DNA from: Nocardiopsis sp. JB363
Lineage (GTDB): Bacteria; Actinomycetota; Actinomycetes; Streptosporangiales; Streptosporangiaceae
Reading direction: 5' to 3'
DNA: 51,042 bases
NCBI RefSeq assembly: GCF_900143625.1
Contig: NZ_FRFF01000197.1
Span: 1-51,042, forward strand
In this document: positions 1-7,819 of the stretch, piece by piece
Numbering within the stretch: the first letter of the stretch is position 1
Layout of the letters: each line of letters begins with the position of its first letter
The notes under the pieces: model-generated
The model's input: only the letters and a program-made list of their open reading frames with translations
Told to the model about the DNA's origin: nothing
Databases searched by the model: none
Translations under genes and position numbers: made by a program

Positions 1-391
1 CCCCCTTCCCCGATAGCCGCCAAACCGCCGCCCGCACCGCACGGGTCAAGGCCACCAGCCCGATCGCTACAGCACACACCATCGCCTTGACGCGTGCGGT
101 GCGGGCGGCAACAATCACGCGGCGGGGAAGGAGGGAGAACCCACCCCCACCCCGCCCAACCACCGGCAGGCTCTCGACCCCAGGCGCCCCACGCATCCAC
201 CCGACACCGTTCCAGATCACCCCAGATCACCCCGGAGCTCTCATGGGGTGTCATCGATCGTGGAGATCGAGACGGTGCCCATGGCACGCAGCCCGCAGCT
301 CGTGGTCCGTATCCCGAGTGCAGAGATCCGTTCAGAGATCCCACCCAGAGGCTCTCCCACCGGCAAATGCTGGAGGACCTCTCACCAATGC
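1..391. other. Non-coding stretch with long inverted repeat and short tandem repeats
   Basis: I see no convincing gene here. A 25-bp inverted repeat with one mismatch has arms at 28-52 and 84-108 and a 31-bp spacer, enough for a strong stem-loop. Short direct repeats follow: a 10-bp unit CCAGATCACC twice in tandem (212-231), CAGAGATC twice 12 bp apart (321-340) and CTCACCAA twice 10 bp apart (381-398). A short minus-strand frame from an ATG at 84 stays open to the left edge (starts MVCAVAIGLV) and could be the start of a truncated gene, but it runs through the stem and has no clear ribosome binding site (RBS), so I do not call it. Confidence 0.6.
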
Positions 392-949
392 TCACCAAAA
401 CCGACTCGACGGGTTCACGGCCCGCCCCACACGGGGACCGACAAGACGCTCGGCCACTTCCAACGGGTACCACTCGGCGCTCTCGACCTCGGACTCCTGT
501 ACACGCCCGATCTCCGCGTAACTCGTGGCGAAGGCGTATCCGAAGTCGAGGTGGAAGTGTGCGGGCTCGTCCTTCTCCGGTCGGGCGGGGACCTCGCCGA
601 ACTCGACATAGACGGGAACCGGCGGACCAGGGGCGATCGTGCCCACGTCGACGCCGGTCTCTTTCACCAACTCGCGTGCGGCGCCGGCGATCAGCGTGGA
701 GTCGGTCGGCTCCAGGTGGCCGCCGGGTTGCAGGGTGAGGCCGTAGGCGCGGTGTTCGACCAGCAGGATCTCGGCCCGGTGGCGAACGAGTAGGGCGCCG
801 ACGGTGACGTGCATGGGGAAGGTCCGACGTGAGGCGAGGTCGCGGCCCTGGCTCAGCATTCGGGCCGGTTCGGCGAGCGCGGCCGCTTCTTCGGGGTGAC
901 GTCGCAGGTAGTCGGTCAGCGTGGCTCGGATCTGTGCGTCGGTGATCAT
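392..949 (-). CDS. Nudix hydrolase
   Basis: A 185-aa protein with one Nudix fold. Nudix enzymes hydrolyse nucleoside diphosphates linked to another group; the substrate cannot be read from the sequence. The Nudix helix is visible mid-protein as GGHLEPTDSTL followed by RELVKETGV. Against the REUxEExGU consensus the first Glu of the EE pair is Lys while the second, the usual metal ligand, is kept. The N-terminal stretch before the fold (about 45 residues, starting MITDAQIRATL) resembles a small helical extension. The ATG at 949 follows GAAGGACACCGCG, a modest RBS. It is monocistronic, and the gene downstream on the same strand side (GH16) ends about 100 bp before its start. Confidence 0.85.
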   Translation of the reverse strand: MITDAQIRATLTDYLRRHPEEAAALAEPARMLSQGRDLASRRTFPMHVTVGALLVRHRAEILLVEHRAYGLTLQPGGHLEPTDSTLIAGAARELVKETGVDVGTIAPGPPVPVYVEFGEVPARPEKDEPAHFHLDFGYAFATSYAEIGRVQESEVESAEWYPLEVAERLVGPRVGRAVNPSSRFW

Positions 950-1048
950 CGCGGTGTCCTTCGTCCTGTGGGAAGCCGCTTCACCAGGGGAAAGCGGGGA
1001 TGCCCGGCCCGGACGGCCCCGGACCTGACACCCCCGCCGCTCACTCGG

Positions 1049-1873
1049 TCAGTCCAGGGAGTACACGCGCACGTGGTCCACGCGCATCTCCTGCGGGAAC
1101 TGTGTGCTGCCGTCCGGGTAGCCCGGCCAGTCGCCGCCCACGGCGACGTTGAGGATCATGAAGAACGGCTGGTCGTACACCCACGGGTTTCCTCGGGTGT
1201 CCTCCCAGGTGTAGGTCTGGTAGGCGTTGCCGTTGACCGACCAGGTCACCGATCCGGGCCGCCAGTCCACGGCGAAGTCGTGGAAGGTGTCGGCGAAGGA
1301 CCACCCCTGCGGATGCATGTACGAACCGGTCAGGGGGTTGCCGCCGTGGTATCCGGGTCCGTGCAGGCTGCCGTGCACCAGGTGGGGTTCGCGGCCGATG
1401 TTCTCCATGATGTCGATCTCGCCGGAGTCCGGCCAAGGTGTTTGGGGGAAGTTCGCGCCCAGCATCCAGAAGGCCGGCCAGATGCCCTGTCCTCGCGGGA
1501 TCTGGATGCGTGCCTCGATCCTGCCGTACTGGGGCTGGACCTTGTTCTGTGTGGTCATGCGCGCGGAGGTGTAGGAACCGTCGGCTTCCTGGCGGGCGGT
1601 GATGACGAGGTGGCCGTTGCCGTCCAGTGCGGAGTTGGCCCGGCTGTCGGTGTAGTTCTGCAGTTCGTTGTTGCCCCAGCCGTGGTCGCCGGTCTCGTGG
1701 TTCCAATTGGCGGGGTCGGGGGCGGAGCCGGCGGGGCCGTCGAACTCGTCCGACCAGACCAGGGTCGCCGCAGTGGGCACCGGTTCCTTGGTCTCGGCGG
1801 AGGCGGCGGCGGGGGTGTGCAGGAGGGCGACCGCGGTGAGGAGGGCGGCGGTCGAGGAGGTCAGGGTACGCAT
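1049..1873 (-). CDS. Secreted GH16 endo-beta-1,3-glucanase (laminarinase-like)
   Basis: A 274-aa exported glycoside hydrolase of family 16, which cleaves beta-1,3 (or beta-1,3/1,4) glucans outside the cell. Residues 1-26 form a Sec signal peptide ending near AAASA. The mature protein is a single GH16 jelly-roll of usual length with the catalytic signature GEIDIMEN at 151-158: E152 nucleophile, D154, E157 acid/base. The flanking IWPAFWMLG and final strand MRVDHVRVYSLD are typical. There is no carbohydrate-binding module. The ATG at 1873 was chosen because it begins the signal peptide. The upstream gap (1874-2046) is locally AT-rich at 1970-1996 and probably holds its promoter. An imperfectly spaced GGGTCAC/GTGACCC dyad lies at 1929-1964. 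Likely role: growth on fungal or plant glucan. Confidence 0.93.
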   Translation of the reverse strand: MRTLTSSTAALLTAVALLHTPAAASAETKEPVPTAATLVWSDEFDGPAGSAPDPANWNHETGDHGWGNNELQNYTDSRANSALDGNGHLVITARQEADGSYTSARMTTQNKVQPQYGRIEARIQIPRGQGIWPAFWMLGANFPQTPWPDSGEIDIMENIGREPHLVHGSLHGPGYHGGNPLTGSYMHPQGWSFADTFHDFAVDWRPGSVTWSVNGNAYQTYTWEDTRGNPWVYDQPFFMILNVAVGGDWPGYPDGSTQFPQEMRVDHVRVYSLD

Positions 1874-2046
1874 GGCGTGCTCCGGGGGGAGGGGCCCAAG
1901 GGGCGTGGCGGGCGGAGTCGATCCCTGTGGGTCACGTCGGTCGTGGGTACGGGTTCGGTGACCCCTGGTATTGGAAAGTTACCTTACGTTTAGTCTGGCT
2001 GTCCGGCAAGGGGGGAACAGGACCTTCTTCCCCGCCGGGTCGTCCT

Positions 2047-3420
2047 TCAGGCTGTGGCGATGGGCAGGAGGATACGGACCGAACTCCCCTGGGGCCCACT
2101 CTCTATGGCCACACGGCCGCCCTGCGCCTTCACCAGGGATCGTACGATCGGCAACCCCAGACCGACGAGTCTCCCCGACTGGTCGGAGCGCGTCGTCACG
2201 AACGGTTCGAACACGTGCGGGAGCAGTTCTGGATCGACCCCGGTTCCGTCGTCCGTGACGGTCAGGGCCACGGTGCCCTCGTCGACGTCGGTGGCCACGT
2301 CGACGACCACGTCCTGTGGGTTGTGGTCGATCGCGTTGGAGATCAGGTTCATCAGGCACTGCTCCAACCTGGCCTGGTCTCCGAGCACGACCTGAGGCGA
2401 GGCCTCTTGGAAGACCACTGATCGCGCGAAGGGGAGCGACTCGATCCTGGCCCGCACGGCATCGAAGAGGTCGGGCAGGAACACCGGACCGCGGTCGGCG
2501 TCGATCTCGTCGCCGCCGCGTGCCACCGCCATGAGGTCCTCCAGGACCCGACGCAACCGTTCGAGTTCGGCGTGCACGATCTCCGCCTCCGGCCCTCCCA
2601 GTAACTCCAGGTGCCCCTCGGCGACCGCGAGCGGGGTGCGTACTTCGTGGGAGATCGCCGCCAGGTAGCGGCGCCGACCCGTGTCCGCCTGTTCGATACG
2701 GGTGAGCATCCGGTTGATCTCGGTGGCCAGCTCCCTGACCTCGTCGTGGGTTTTCGGGACGGGCACACGTGTGGTGAGGTCGGCGGGGGAGATCCCCTGC
2801 GCGGCCGCCGACACCTCCCGCACCGGGGCCAAGGTGCGACGCACCACCAACCACAGCGCGATCCCGCCGCCGCCGACACCGATCCCTCCGGCCAGGGCGG
2901 TGACCAACAGGACCGTGGCGGCCGTGTCGTGGACCATGTCCAAGGGCGCGACGACGGTGATCACGGCGATCTCCTCGTCGGTCGCGTCGGTGACGGGAGT
3001 GTCCAGCACACGGATCCGGCCGACGTCGGTGTCCATCGTTCGGGCGACCCCGGGGACCGAAGCGGGCGCGTCGTCGCCGCGCATGAGCCCCGCGACCTTG
3101 GAAGGGCCTCCGGTGCTCTGCAGACGGACCCCGTCGACGTGTATCAGTGAGACATGTCGGGCCCCACTGGGGCGGATCGACAGTGCCCGGCGTGCGGCGC
3201 GCTCGGCCTCGGGGCCCGACACCACACCGTCCAGCCCGGCGGCGGTGGGCATCTGTTCCCCCAACGTGTCGCTCAGGAGCTCGGACTCCTGACTCAGCAG
3301 GCCGTCGACGTCGTTTCGGCCGGAGACCAGGACCAGCTCATAGGTCAGGGCGGTGATACCGCCCACCACCAACACCATCACCAGCAGGGACCGTAGGACC
3401 ACGCGTTCGGTGAGGCTCAC
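2047..3420 (-). CDS. Sensor histidine kinase of an OmpR-type two-component system
   Basis: A 457-aa membrane kinase. Transmembrane segments lie near 11-32 and 168-193 and flank an extracytoplasmic sensor of about 130 residues; a HAMP linker follows. The dimerisation/phosphoacceptor helix contains AAISHEVRTPL with H258. The ATPase domain shows the N box (LMNLISNAIDHN), G1 box (DDGTGVDPELL) and G2 box (GLGLPIV). It starts with GTG at 3420, overlapping the stop of the response regulator gene by 4 bp (GTGA), so the two are translationally coupled. The signal is unknown. The likely target operators lie at 4152-4185 and 4982-5012, which points to envelope functions. Confidence 0.93.
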   Translation of the reverse strand: MSLTERVVLRSLLVMVLVVGGITALTYELVLVSGRNDVDGLLSQESELLSDTLGEQMPTAAGLDGVVSGPEAERAARRALSIRPSGARHVSLIHVDGVRLQSTGGPSKVAGLMRGDDAPASVPGVARTMDTDVGRIRVLDTPVTDATDEEIAVITVVAPLDMVHDTAATVLLVTALAGGIGVGGGGIALWLVVRRTLAPVREVSAAAQGISPADLTTRVPVPKTHDEVRELATEINRMLTRIEQADTGRRRYLAAISHEVRTPLAVAEGHLELLGGPEAEIVHAELERLRRVLEDLMAVARGGDEIDADRGPVFLPDLFDAVRARIESLPFARSVVFQEASPQVVLGDQARLEQCLMNLISNAIDHNPQDVVVDVATDVDEGTVALTVTDDGTGVDPELLPHVFEPFVTTRSDQSGRLVGLGLPIVRSLVKAQGGRVAIESGPQGSSVRILLPIATA

Positions 3421-4082
3421 CTGGCGCCGTCGCTCAAGCGATAGCCGACACCGCGCACGGTCTGGATGTGATCCGCTCCGAGTTTGCGGCGCAGTTGGCT
3501 GATGTAGACCTCGACGACGTTGGAGGCACCGTCGAAGTCGTAACCCCAGACCAGGTCCAGCAACCGGGTTTGGGAGAACACCTGACCGGGGTGGTGCAGG
3601 AAGACCGCCAACAGGTCGAACTCCCGGGCGGACAGGGCGATGGCGGCACCGTCCACGAAGGCGGTGTGCCGTCCCAGGTCCAAAGTGATGTCCCCGGCGG
3701 TCAGGGTGTCGGTATGGTCCTGACCGCCGGTACGCAGCCGGGCGCGGATCCTGGCCAGGAGTTCGTTCACGCTGAACGGTTTGACCATGTAGTCATCGGC
3801 GCCGGCGTCGAGGTTGGCGATCCGATCACTGACCGCGTCCTTGGCGGTGAGCACGATGACCGGTACCGAGGGGCGGCGCAGGCGGAGCCGACGCAGGACC
3901 TCCTCACCCGACAGGTGCGGCAACCCCAGGTCCAGGACGATCAGGTCGACATCGGTGGACAGGGCCATGACCAACCCGTCGACACCGTCGGAGGCGGTCA
4001 CCACCCGGTGCCCGGCGTCCTCCAGGCCGCGCCGGACGAAGGAGACGATGCCCTCCTCATCCTCCACCACCAGAATCGTCAC
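3417..4082 (-). CDS. OmpR/PhoB-family response regulator
   Basis: A 221-aa regulator: receiver domain (1-115) with acidic pocket E7/D8 and phosphoacceptor D51, then a winged-helix DNA-binding domain ending VRGVGYRLS. I start it at the GTG at 4082, because AGGAGGG lies about 9 nt upstream and the receiver begins directly there (MTILVVEDEE); an in-frame ATG at 4145 would add 21 atypical residues. It forms an operon with the kinase. Divergent from the PepSY-like gene; between them is an array of TTCAGGTT half-sites with 11-bp phasing, the spacing expected for tandem binding by this family, which implies autoregulation and control of the neighbour (inference). Confidence 0.93.
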   Translation of the reverse strand: MTILVVEDEEGIVSFVRRGLEDAGHRVVTASDGVDGLVMALSTDVDLIVLDLGLPHLSGEEVLRRLRLRRPSVPVIVLTAKDAVSDRIANLDAGADDYMVKPFSVNELLARIRARLRTGGQDHTDTLTAGDITLDLGRHTAFVDGAAIALSAREFDLLAVFLHHPGQVFSQTRLLDLVWGYDFDGASNVVEVYISQLRRKLGADHIQTVRGVGYRLSDGAR

Positions 4083-4151
4083 CGCGCCGCACCCTCCTGC
4101 TTCCTTGGACCGCTCCAGCATGCCGGTCGATGCTGAGCCCAGCATGAGGGG

Positions 4152-4185
4152 AACCTGAAAACGGGCTTCAGGTTGGTTTCAGGTT
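4152..4185. promoter_or_regulatory. Putative OmpR-type operator array (response regulator/PepSY promoter)
   Basis: ACCTGAA at 4153-4159, then TTCAGGTT at 4167-4174 and again at 4178-4185. The two direct copies are 11 bp apart, one helical turn; the first half-site is inverted relative to them. The same arrangement (ACCTGAA-N7-TTCAGGTT-N3-TTCAGG) recurs at 4982-5012. It sits between the divergent response regulator and PepSY-like genes, about 60 nt before the latter's start. Confidence 0.7.
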
Positions 4186-4244
4186 CCCATCATCGCGCTG
4201 GTGGACAATGAGGTTCGCCCGACACCCCATCGAGGAAGGAGCCG

Positions 4245-4931
4245 ATGATGCGACGCCTGCCGAGGTTCCTCCTCACCTGCGCGGCCGCCTTGTCGGCCCT
4301 GGCCATGGGCGGGTACGTCCTGCTCGGGGACCCGGAAAGGACGGTCGACACGATCCGTCTCGAAGGCTTCACCGGTGCTCCCACCCTCCGCTCCCCGGTG
4401 GGGGAGGGCCCCTCCCGGCCGGTCGACGGCCTTGAGCAGTTGGTCGGTGGCCTGCGTTCCGGTGCGGCCGTCGAGGACTGGTACGTCGCGGGTGTCGGGG
4501 TCGACGTCGGCCCTCGCGCGTGGTTGCTCACCGATGCGATCGTAGGGGACTTCGATGGCGACGGCGTGGCGGACCCGGTCCTGGCGGAACTGCGTGCCCT
4601 GGAGGGCGCCGAGGTCACACTCGGTGTGCGCTATGACTCCGACAGGGACGACGCCGGTGTGTTCACCATCAATGGGTCGCCCCTGCGCGACACCGACGGC
4701 GGGCCCGCCCCGTGGGAGGACTCCGGGGCCTCGGGAGAGGCCGGCCGTGGTGAGGTGGCCCTCGCCGCGGAGGAAGCGGTCGGAGAGGGGGCTCGGGCCA
4801 CCGAAACCGAGCGCGTCGACGAGGCCGGCCGGCGCGGGTGGGAGGTCCGGGTGCGGGGCTCCGACGATCAGGAGTACCACGTGATCCTCGACCTCTCGGG
4901 CGCGGTCGTGGATGTCCGCGCGGACCACTGA
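4245..4931 (+). CDS. Exported PepSY-like protein with one Ca-binding-type loop
   Basis: A 228-aa protein with an N-terminal signal or anchor (about 5-27). The middle contains GDFDGDGVADPV: D102, D104, D106 and D110 form a DxDxDGxxD loop as in FG-GAP/EF-hand-type calcium sites. The C-terminal 60 residues (about 168-228: WEVRVRGSDDQEYHVILDL then GAVVDVRAD) resemble a PepSY domain, a fold found in exported inhibitors and sensor accessories. RBS AGGAAGGAG precedes ATG 4245; ATG 4248 is an alternative. It is divergent from the two-component system and preceded by its putative operator, so it may be a target or an accessory sensor. Domain call is by resemblance only; the function is unknown. Confidence 0.7.
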   Translation: MMRRLPRFLLTCAAALSALAMGGYVLLGDPERTVDTIRLEGFTGAPTLRSPVGEGPSRPVDGLEQLVGGLRSGAAVEDWYVAGVGVDVGPRAWLLTDAIVGDFDGDGVADPVLAELRALEGAEVTLGVRYDSDRDDAGVFTINGSPLRDTDGGPAPWEDSGASGEAGRGEVALAAEEAVGEGARATETERVDEAGRRGWEVRVRGSDDQEYHVILDLSGAVVDVRADH

Positions 4932-4981
4932 CGGTCGGTGACCGGGGGTTCCGGCGGTTTCGTGCCCCTTCTTCGCTCCCC

Positions 4982-5012
4982 ACCTGAAGGCGACCTTCAG
5001 GTTCGTTTCAGG
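4982..5012. promoter_or_regulatory. Second copy of the putative OmpR-type operator (LCP promoter)
   Basis: ACCTGAA at 4982-4988, TTCAGGTT at 4996-5003 and TTCAGG at 5007-5012. Spacing and order are identical to the array at 4152-4185, although the bases between differ, as expected for a conserved binding site rather than a duplicated segment. It lies about 62 nt before the TTG start of the LCP gene. Confidence 0.68.
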
Positions 5013-5074
5013 AAGAACTCAGCAACCACTGACACGCTGGGCGGGTTCGGTCGGAAACGGGAGAGGAGGAGGGG

Positions 5075-6454
5075 TTGTCACGTCCACCATCCCCTCGGTT
5101 GTCCACTGGACAGCGGGTCGCCTGTGTCGTCACGGCGTTGACCATCGTCGCAAGTCTGGGCGGCTACGGCTGGTACCAGGGGTTGATCGGCAACATCACC
5201 ACCACGCAGGTGGACACCGACGAATGGGACCGGCCCACCAGCGTCGAGGGGGTCATGAACCTCCTCATCATCGGCTCCGACGTGCGCTCGGGTGAGAACG
5301 CCGACTACGGCGAGGCCGAGGGCGAACGCCCCGACACCATGCTCATCGCCAGCATCAACGTGGACAACGGCGCCGCCACCCTGGTCAACCTGCCCCGCGA
5401 CCTCATGGTCGACCTGCCGGCCTGTGAAGCGTCGGAGGGCTACGAGGGCATGGACCCCCAGCAGGGCATGATCAACTCCGTCATGACCCTGGGTGGGGTG
5501 GGCTGCCAGTGGAACGCCGTGGAACAGGTGACCGGTGTGCACCTGGACCACTTCCTCATGATGGACTTCACCGGGTTCAAGGACATGGTGGACGCCCTGG
5601 GCGGGGTGCAGATGTGCATCCCCGAGGCCGTCGACGACCCCAAGGCCCACCTACAGCTGGACGCCGGACTCCAGACACTCGACGGCGAGGACTCCCTGGG
5701 CTTCGTGCGTTCCCGCTACGCCCAAGGGGACGGCAGCGACCTGTCGCGGATCGACCGCCAACAGGAGTTCATGGGCGCCATGCTCCGCGAGGTCCTCAGC
5801 AGCGACGTCATGACCAACCCGGTCACCATCACCAACTTCCTCCGCGCCGTCACCGACTCCATCAGCACCGACGACGACCTCACCGTCGATATCATGACCG
5901 ACCTGGCCATCTCCATGCGCGAGGTCGACCTGAACCGGGTCCAGTTCATCACCGTCCCCAACGGGGCGCACCCCGACGACGAGAACCGCATCATGATGAG
6001 CCGGCCCCAGGCCACGGAGCTGTTCGAGGCGATCAACGCGGGAGCGGATGTGTCCGGGGGAGAGAACGGGGACGGGGACGACGCGGCCGATCCACCCGAG
6101 ATCTCGGTCGAGATCGTCAACAACACCGGCATCGACGGGCTCGCCCTGGAGATCCAGACCCTCCTGGTCGACGAAGGCTTCGTGGTCACCGGTACCGGAA
6201 ACCCCGAACTGCGCGCCCCCGCCGCGACCACCGTCTACCACGGCCCCGGCGACGAGGCGGCGGCCGAGCTGCTCGCCGGTTCCCTGGACAACGCCGTGAC
6301 CGAGGAAACCGAAGGGCTGGAGCAGACCCTCGAACTCGTCGCGGGTACCGATTGGAACGGTCTCTCGGGCGACTCCTCGGCCGAGACCGACCTGTCCATC
6401 ACCGACGACCTGGGCGGCGTCACCGCCGAAGAGGCCGAGGAGAGCGCTTGCTGA
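5075..6454 (+). CDS. LytR-CpsA-Psr (LCP) family cell-wall glycopolymer transferase
   Basis: A 459-aa membrane-anchored protein. LCP enzymes transfer polyprenyl-linked wall polymers to peptidoglycan on the outer face of the membrane. It has a short cytoplasmic tail, one membrane span (about 14-34), and an LCP domain (about 60-310) with the motifs IIGSDVRSG, ERPDTMLI, LVNLPRDLMVD and VRSRYAQGDGSDLSRIDRQQ, which hold the Arg/Asp residues that bind the pyrophosphate lipid. The C-terminal part (about 345-430, VEIVNNTGIDGLA onward) is a LytR_C domain, followed by an acidic tail. The TTG start at 5075 is chosen for the GAGGAGGAG just upstream. It carries the same putative operator as the neighbouring two-component system, so it is probably its target in an envelope response. 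Confidence 0.93.
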   Translation: MSRPPSPRLSTGQRVACVVTALTIVASLGGYGWYQGLIGNITTTQVDTDEWDRPTSVEGVMNLLIIGSDVRSGENADYGEAEGERPDTMLIASINVDNGAATLVNLPRDLMVDLPACEASEGYEGMDPQQGMINSVMTLGGVGCQWNAVEQVTGVHLDHFLMMDFTGFKDMVDALGGVQMCIPEAVDDPKAHLQLDAGLQTLDGEDSLGFVRSRYAQGDGSDLSRIDRQQEFMGAMLREVLSSDVMTNPVTITNFLRAVTDSISTDDDLTVDIMTDLAISMREVDLNRVQFITVPNGAHPDDENRIMMSRPQATELFEAINAGADVSGGENGDGDDAADPPEISVEIVNNTGIDGLALEIQTLLVDEGFVVTGTGNPELRAPAATTVYHGPGDEAAAELLAGSLDNAVTEETEGLEQTLELVAGTDWNGLSGDSSAETDLSITDDLGGVTAEEAEESAC

Positions 6455-6493
6455 GGTAGGACCCCGCACGTTCCACCGATCCGCCGAGCCGGG

Positions 6494-6514
6494 TACCCCG
6501 GGCGGGTATAGGAT
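6494..6514 (+). promoter_or_regulatory. Putative CsoR-like operator overlapping the cueP promoter
   Basis: TACCC (6494-6498), spacer CGGGC, GGGTA (6504-6508) make a GC-rich dyad, followed immediately by a TAGGAT -10-like hexamer (6509-6514). CsoR-type copper repressors bind TACCC/GGGTA dyads of this kind, and the gene behind it encodes a copper-binding protein. No good -35 is visible. No csoR gene lies in the window. Confidence 0.45.
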
Positions 6515-6558
6515 GATCCCGCTCGACGTCGACCACGGGATCGGAACGGGAATCGGAC

Positions 6559-7149
6559 ATGAGGTACACGGCCATGGCCACGGTCGCCGCCGCGGCGCTC
6601 GCACTCACGGCGTGCGCCGCTCCACAGACCCAAGAGGGCGCCCCCGCGGACCAGGTCACGGAACTCCTGGCCGCGCATGGGCTCGACGACCTCGAAGGGC
6701 TCGACCCCCGGGAGCTCGTCGACCGCCTCGACCTCATGGCCGTGGAGGATCGACCCACCGACCTCATGGCCTCGGTGCGGCCCGGCTCACTGCTCCTGTC
6801 CGACACCGCCGGGGGCGAAGAGGTCGAACTCGACCTGCCCGAGGACCTCTTCTACCTGTCCATGGCCCCTTACGTGGACCGGACCCACGACTGTTTCCAC
6901 CACAGCCTCACCTCCTGCATGGGCGAGCTGCGCGGTGAGGAGGTCACCGTGACCATCACCGACGACGCCGACGACACCGTGCTGGTGGAGGAGACCGCCC
7001 CCACCTTCGACAACGGGTTCGTCGGCTACTGGCTGCCCGGCGACATCGACGCGACCGTCACCGTCGAGTACGAGGGCCGCTCCGGTAGTACGCCGATCTC
7101 CACCGGTGCGGACGACCCGACCTGCCTGACCACCCTCGAACTGGTTTGA
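6559..7149 (+). CDS. cueP: CueP-family copper-binding lipoprotein
   Basis: A 196-aa lipoprotein. CueP binds copper outside the cytoplasm in Salmonella and helps deliver it to superoxide dismutase. The signal peptide ends at a lipobox with C19 (LTAC). The family signature is clear: HDCFHHSLTSC with C112 and C120, GELRGEEV, DNGFVGYWLP, and GADDPTCLTTL with C189. These three cysteines correspond in pattern to the three essential CueP cysteines. Length is close to the family norm. A CsoR-like dyad overlaps the presumed promoter about 50 nt upstream. It converges with the NarL-type regulator across 13 bp; TTGAGG/CCTCAA (7146-7166) could form a weak shared hairpin. No copper ATPase or chaperone is next to it. 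Confidence 0.85.
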   Translation: MRYTAMATVAAAALALTACAAPQTQEGAPADQVTELLAAHGLDDLEGLDPRELVDRLDLMAVEDRPTDLMASVRPGSLLLSDTAGGEEVELDLPEDLFYLSMAPYVDRTHDCFHHSLTSCMGELRGEEVTVTITDDADDTVLVEETAPTFDNGFVGYWLPGDIDATVTVEYEGRSGSTPISTGADDPTCLTTLELV

Positions 7150-7162
7150 GGTACTCGACGCC

Positions 7163-7819
7163 TCAAGGCCGGGCCACACCCGTCCGGTAGGCCCACACCA
7201 CCGTCTGAAGCCGGTCCCGGGTACCGATCTTGGTCATCGCCCGCCCCAGGTGCGACTTCACGGTGCTGGTCTCGATGAACAACACCTCGGCGATCTCCGC
7301 GTTGGACATCCCCTTGGACAGCATCCGAACGATCTCCGCCTCGCGCGAGGTCAGCAGGTCCACCACCTCGGGGGCGCGCTCCTTGGGCGGTCGCCGCCGG
7401 GCGAACTCGGCCATCACCCGCCGGGTCACCGACCGGTCCATCAACCCCTGCCCTCGCGCCAACCGCCGTACCGCCTCCACCAGATCGTCCGGGTCGGTGT
7501 CCTTGAGGACGAACCCGGACGCGCCGGCCTCCAGCGCCCCGAACACGTACTCGTCGAGGTCGAACGTGGTGATGACCAGCACCTCGGGCGGCTGCCCGCC
7601 GGCATGGTCCAGGATCTCCCGGGTCGCGGACAAGCCGTCGCCACCGGGCATGCGCACGTCCATGAGCACCACGTCGGGCTCCAGCCGACGGGCCAGTTCC
7701 ACGGAGCTCGGCCCGTCACCGGCCTCGCCCACCACCTCGATGTCCTCGGCCGACTCCAGGATGACCCGGAACCCGGTCCGAACGATGGCCTGGTCGTCCA
7801 CCAGCAGCACCCTGATCAA
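7163..7819 (-). CDS. NarL/LuxR-family response regulator
   Basis: A 218-aa regulator: receiver domain with D9/D10 and phosphoacceptor D54 (VVLMDVRMPGGDG), then a LuxR-type helix-turn-helix (LLTSREAEIVRMLSKGMSNAEIAEVL is the core region, about 147-172). I start it at TTG 7819, which overlaps the kinase stop (TTGA) and has AGGAG 5 nt upstream; an upstream ATG at 7852 would only add 11 residues not matching the family. Last gene of a three-gene operon: beta-lactamase-like enzyme, kinase, regulator. Targets are unknown. Confidence 0.93.
   Translation of the reverse strand: MIRVLLVDDQAIVRTGFRVILESAEDIEVVGEAGDGPSSVELARRLEPDVVLMDVRMPGGDGLSATREILDHAGGQPPEVLVITTFDLDEYVFGALEAGASGFVLKDTDPDDLVEAVRRLARGQGLMDRSVTRRVMAEFARRRPPKERAPEVVDLLTSREAEIVRMLSKGMSNAEIAEVLFIETSTVKSHLGRAMTKIGTRDRLQTVVWAYRTGVARP

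Noticed and set aside
1..84. Possible truncated membrane peptide on the minus strand (MVCAVAIGLV...)
   Set aside because: Overlaps the inverted repeat and lacks an RBS; cannot be judged without the left flank.
896..1993. 365-codon plus-strand frame opposite GH16
   Set aside because: GH16 has signal peptide and catalytic motif; this frame is a Gly/Val-rich shadow.
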